From: Bin87 sp965261195
GTDB taxonomy: Bacteria > Chloroflexota > Dehalococcoidia > Lucifugimonadales > UBA3495
Length of the DNA: 64,000 nt
Assembly (NCBI GenBank): GCA_965261195.1
Contig: OZ253455.1
Span: 4,186,170 to 4,250,169, forward strand
Direction: 5' to 3'
The position numbers and the translations under genes were made by a program. Position 1 is the stretch's first letter; each line of letters opens with the position of its first letter. The notes below the pieces were generated by a model. It was given only the letters and a program-made list of their open reading frames with translations. It had not been told where the DNA came from and searched no databases. Below are positions 62,273 to 64,000 of this stretch, piece after piece.

Positions 62273-62879
62273 AATATTACGAAGTCTCCGCAATTGCGAA
62301 CCGGGCCCGCGATGCACATATGTATGCTGGATTGCCAGTGCAGCGCGGACATAATATTTGGTAGGTTTACGACCTTTATTATACCTGATACCCGGTCTCG
62401 ACGCTATCTGATATGATGCACGATTCGACCAAAAGTGTCCCAAATCACAGAATTCGCCGGTAAACCCCGGGCGAACCCGCCGCAAACTGCATCCTGGGTT
62501 GTACCTCCGCGTTCCAGCGGGGTGTAACCGCGTCGCGCACCGCCTGCCACTCTGTGCTATCCGCAACCTCTGGCCCAATACATTCGTGCACGGTAGTATA
62601 CTTGTAGTAGCCTAAATTGGCACTATACGGTAGTCGTGAAACCATGGACGCATGGTGCCCCCAAGGCTCAGAGTGACGTGTGACGTGTGACGTTGATCGG
62701 AATCACGTTTCCTGGAGGAGCCGCAGAAATCTGCGGCTCCTCCTATTATAGTATTCCGCAGGGCGGCGACCTACCTTTTCCCGCCACCCCCGACCTACTA
62801 CCGTTCCCAGATAGATTTGTAAGAATATTAGAAGGCAGCCATACTTGGGTATGATCTTTCTGCGAGGAGGTGCCCAGCC
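62273..62879. other. intergenic region between gyrB and IS630 fragment
   Basis: About 600 bp. It holds a possible gyrB -10 (62378-62383), a 14-bp hairpin at 62714, short repeats of GTGACGTGT near 62675, and presumably the left end of the IS630 element after about 62800. No coding region supported. Confidence 0.5.
62714..62743. terminator. strong bidirectional hairpin
   Basis: GGAGGAGCCGCAGA and TCTGCGGCTCCTCC form a perfect 14-bp stem with an AA loop, followed by TATTATAGTATT. The T-run is weak, so a terminator is likely but not certain. Confidence 0.6.
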
Positions 62880-63364
62880 ATGGCTGCCATCAAGTATAAA
62901 GTCGCGCTGACCGAGGCCGAACGTTCCCGTCTCAATGCGGTTTCCCAGCGAGGCAAGGCGTCAGTCCGCACCGTCAAGCGGGCGCTCGCGCTGCTCAAAG
63001 CTGACGAAGGACTTCGGGACCGTGAGATAGCCGGTGTGCTTTTGATCAACCCCGCTACCGTTGCCAGAACGCGGAAGCGGTACGTGGAGGAAGGACTTGA
63101 GTCCGCCATCAATGACCGACCGTGGCCGGGCCGGGAGCGCAAGCTGGACGGCCGGCAGGAAGCGCACCTGATCGCCTTTGCGTGCAGCGCAGCGCCCGAA
63201 GGTCACACGCATTGGACACTCCAGTTGTTGGCCGACCAGGTGGTAGAGTTGGAGTTTGCCGAGAGCAGCTCCCTGGAGACGGTGCGCCAGATGCTCAAAA
63301 AAACGAACTCAAACCCTGGAAGAAGAAGGAGTGGTGTATCCCCAAGGTGAACGGGGGGGTCTAA
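62880..63364 (+). pseudogene. IS630-family transposase, 3' truncated
   Basis: MAAIKYKVALTEAERSRLNA then REIAGVLLINPATVARTRKRY is the helix-turn-helix part; the frame shifts -1 at an A7 run (63298-63304) to KNELKPWKKKEWCIPKVNG, as in IS630 elements. It stops at 63364 just where typical members continue with the catalytic DDE domain, so the 3' two-thirds are missing. The break coincides with the start of recombinase-derived sequence on the other strand. Confidence 0.78.
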
Positions 63365-64000
63365 AGAGCGCATACCTTTGGTGAACAGCAATTCTTCTAC
63401 GTCAGCCTTCTCGGTACAACCCTTGGGCGGCATGGGGATCCTGTACCTGATGATCACGGTTGCAGTGTCTTTTTCCTCTCCTGGGCGGATTCTTATTTCC
63501 GTTATCAATTCATTCAGGATTTGCTTGGTCAGATCTAGGTTGGTTCCCCGGAGATAGGTCTCGAGGTTCCTGGCGTAAGCAGTCACCTTTTGGGGGTTTG
63601 ATATGAAAGCCTTCTCGTTTGACACCTTGGCCCTTGCTGTCAGGGCGTTGGATTCCAACCGGGTCAGTGTCTCCCTGATTTCACCCAGCCTTTCTGAGAT
63701 GTCTGTCGGTACGGCGCCTCCGATCTCGACCAGCCTGAGCAGGTTGTTCCTGTATTCCTTTTGGTTCTCGATTTCCAAACTGACATTCTTCAGTTCTTCT
63801 TCCACTTCCATCGTGGTTTCCGTCTGGCTCTTGGCGACGATGGCGATGATCCTTTCCGTATTCTCCTCAATGAGTATCCTGTTGATTACGTGTTCGAGCA
63901 CGGCAGCGTCCAAATGTTCCGCCCTCGGATTGGGGGTGTCGCAGGACGGGTATATTCCGGCACGCCTCCCGTTGCAGTTGTAGTAACTGCGTTCCCCGCC
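63364..64000 (-). CDS. large serine recombinase, C-terminal part, 5' end off window
   Basis: From the right edge the frame runs ERSYYNCNGRRAGIYPSC (zinc ribbon), DAAVLEHVINRILIEENTE, a long coiled coil (MEVEEELKNVSLEIENQKEY) and IRIRPGEEKDTATVIIRYRI, as in phage-type large serine integrases. The catalytic N-domain is beyond the edge. Past about 63364 the frame stays open into antisense IS630 sequence (to 63203), so the natural end has probably been lost. It suggests an integrative element lying to the right. Confidence 0.75.

Overview
The window is GC-rich bacterial chromosome carrying housekeeping genes, accessory catabolism and many small mobile insertions. No rRNA gene is present, so placement is inference. 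The mix of genes suggests a Chloroflexota lineage, possibly Dehalococcoidia/SAR202-like: two HpaB-type flavin hydroxylases, an LLM flavin oxidoreductase, NIPSNAP, PuuE-like deacetylases, many amidohydrolases, a lone RND pump without an adaptor, and a dnaJ-hspR-clp operon. GTG and TTG starts are common.

Layout. 1-8.3 kb: Lhr-type helicase (cut by the left edge), amidohydrolase, amidase, RmlD-like reductase, a two-gene HEPN cassette bounded by terminal inverted repeats, cysteine desulfurase and a LigB-type dioxygenase. 8.5-19.3 kb, mostly minus strand: HpaB hydroxylase, an IS5-family element, a DUF4160/DUF2442 pair, a UDG-like protein, a TrzN/AtzB-like amidohydrolase, an AAA ATPase lying between two copies of a deacetylase 3' end, two deacetylases and an epimerase. 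19.6-34.4 kb: MpaB-family oxygenase, a coiled-coil protein with codon-perfect heptad repeats, RND pump, NIPSNAP, DUF429, tandem HEPN paralogues, and an aromatic-degradation set (FAH hydrolase, alpha/beta hydrolase, cupin, extradiol-type VOC protein, HpaB, LLM), then tRNA-Asn. 34.5-39 kb: heat-shock island (hsp20 divergent from dnaJ-hspR-clp). 39-43.7 kb: a DUF433/DUF5615 pair whose toxin gene is split by an IS, and a four-gene membrane/larB operon. 44-53.4 kb: hotdog thioesterase, Fe-S-type Rrf2 regulator, moeB-cysM, and nusA-ylxR-infB-rbfA-truB-nrtS. 53.4-64 kb: two ISAs1-family elements (one splitting an Mrr-type restriction gene), lexA, rpsT, ggt, hpt, gyrB, then an IS630 fragment abutting a large serine recombinase cut by the right edge.

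How the genes work together. HpaB hydroxylases, extradiol dioxygenases of both classes, hydrolases and FAH-family enzymes form a plausible meta-cleavage route for phenolic compounds. The moeB-cysM pair looks like a thiocarboxylate-dependent cysteine route. It is preceded by what reads as a complete cysteine attenuator: a 14-codon leader peptide with three clustered Cys codons, then mutually exclusive hairpins ending in an intrinsic terminator. Mobile DNA repeatedly hits or carries HEPN, toxin-antitoxin and restriction genes; two such genes (DUF5615 toxin, Mrr) are restored in frame when the IS and one copy of its target duplication are removed.

The most interesting signals are the Cys attenuator (45.17-45.33 kb), the 1,151-bp HEPN cassette with 19-bp terminal repeats and a 6-bp target duplication (4.77-5.93 kb), and the ATPase module inserted at a deacetylase 3' end (14.1-15.5 kb).
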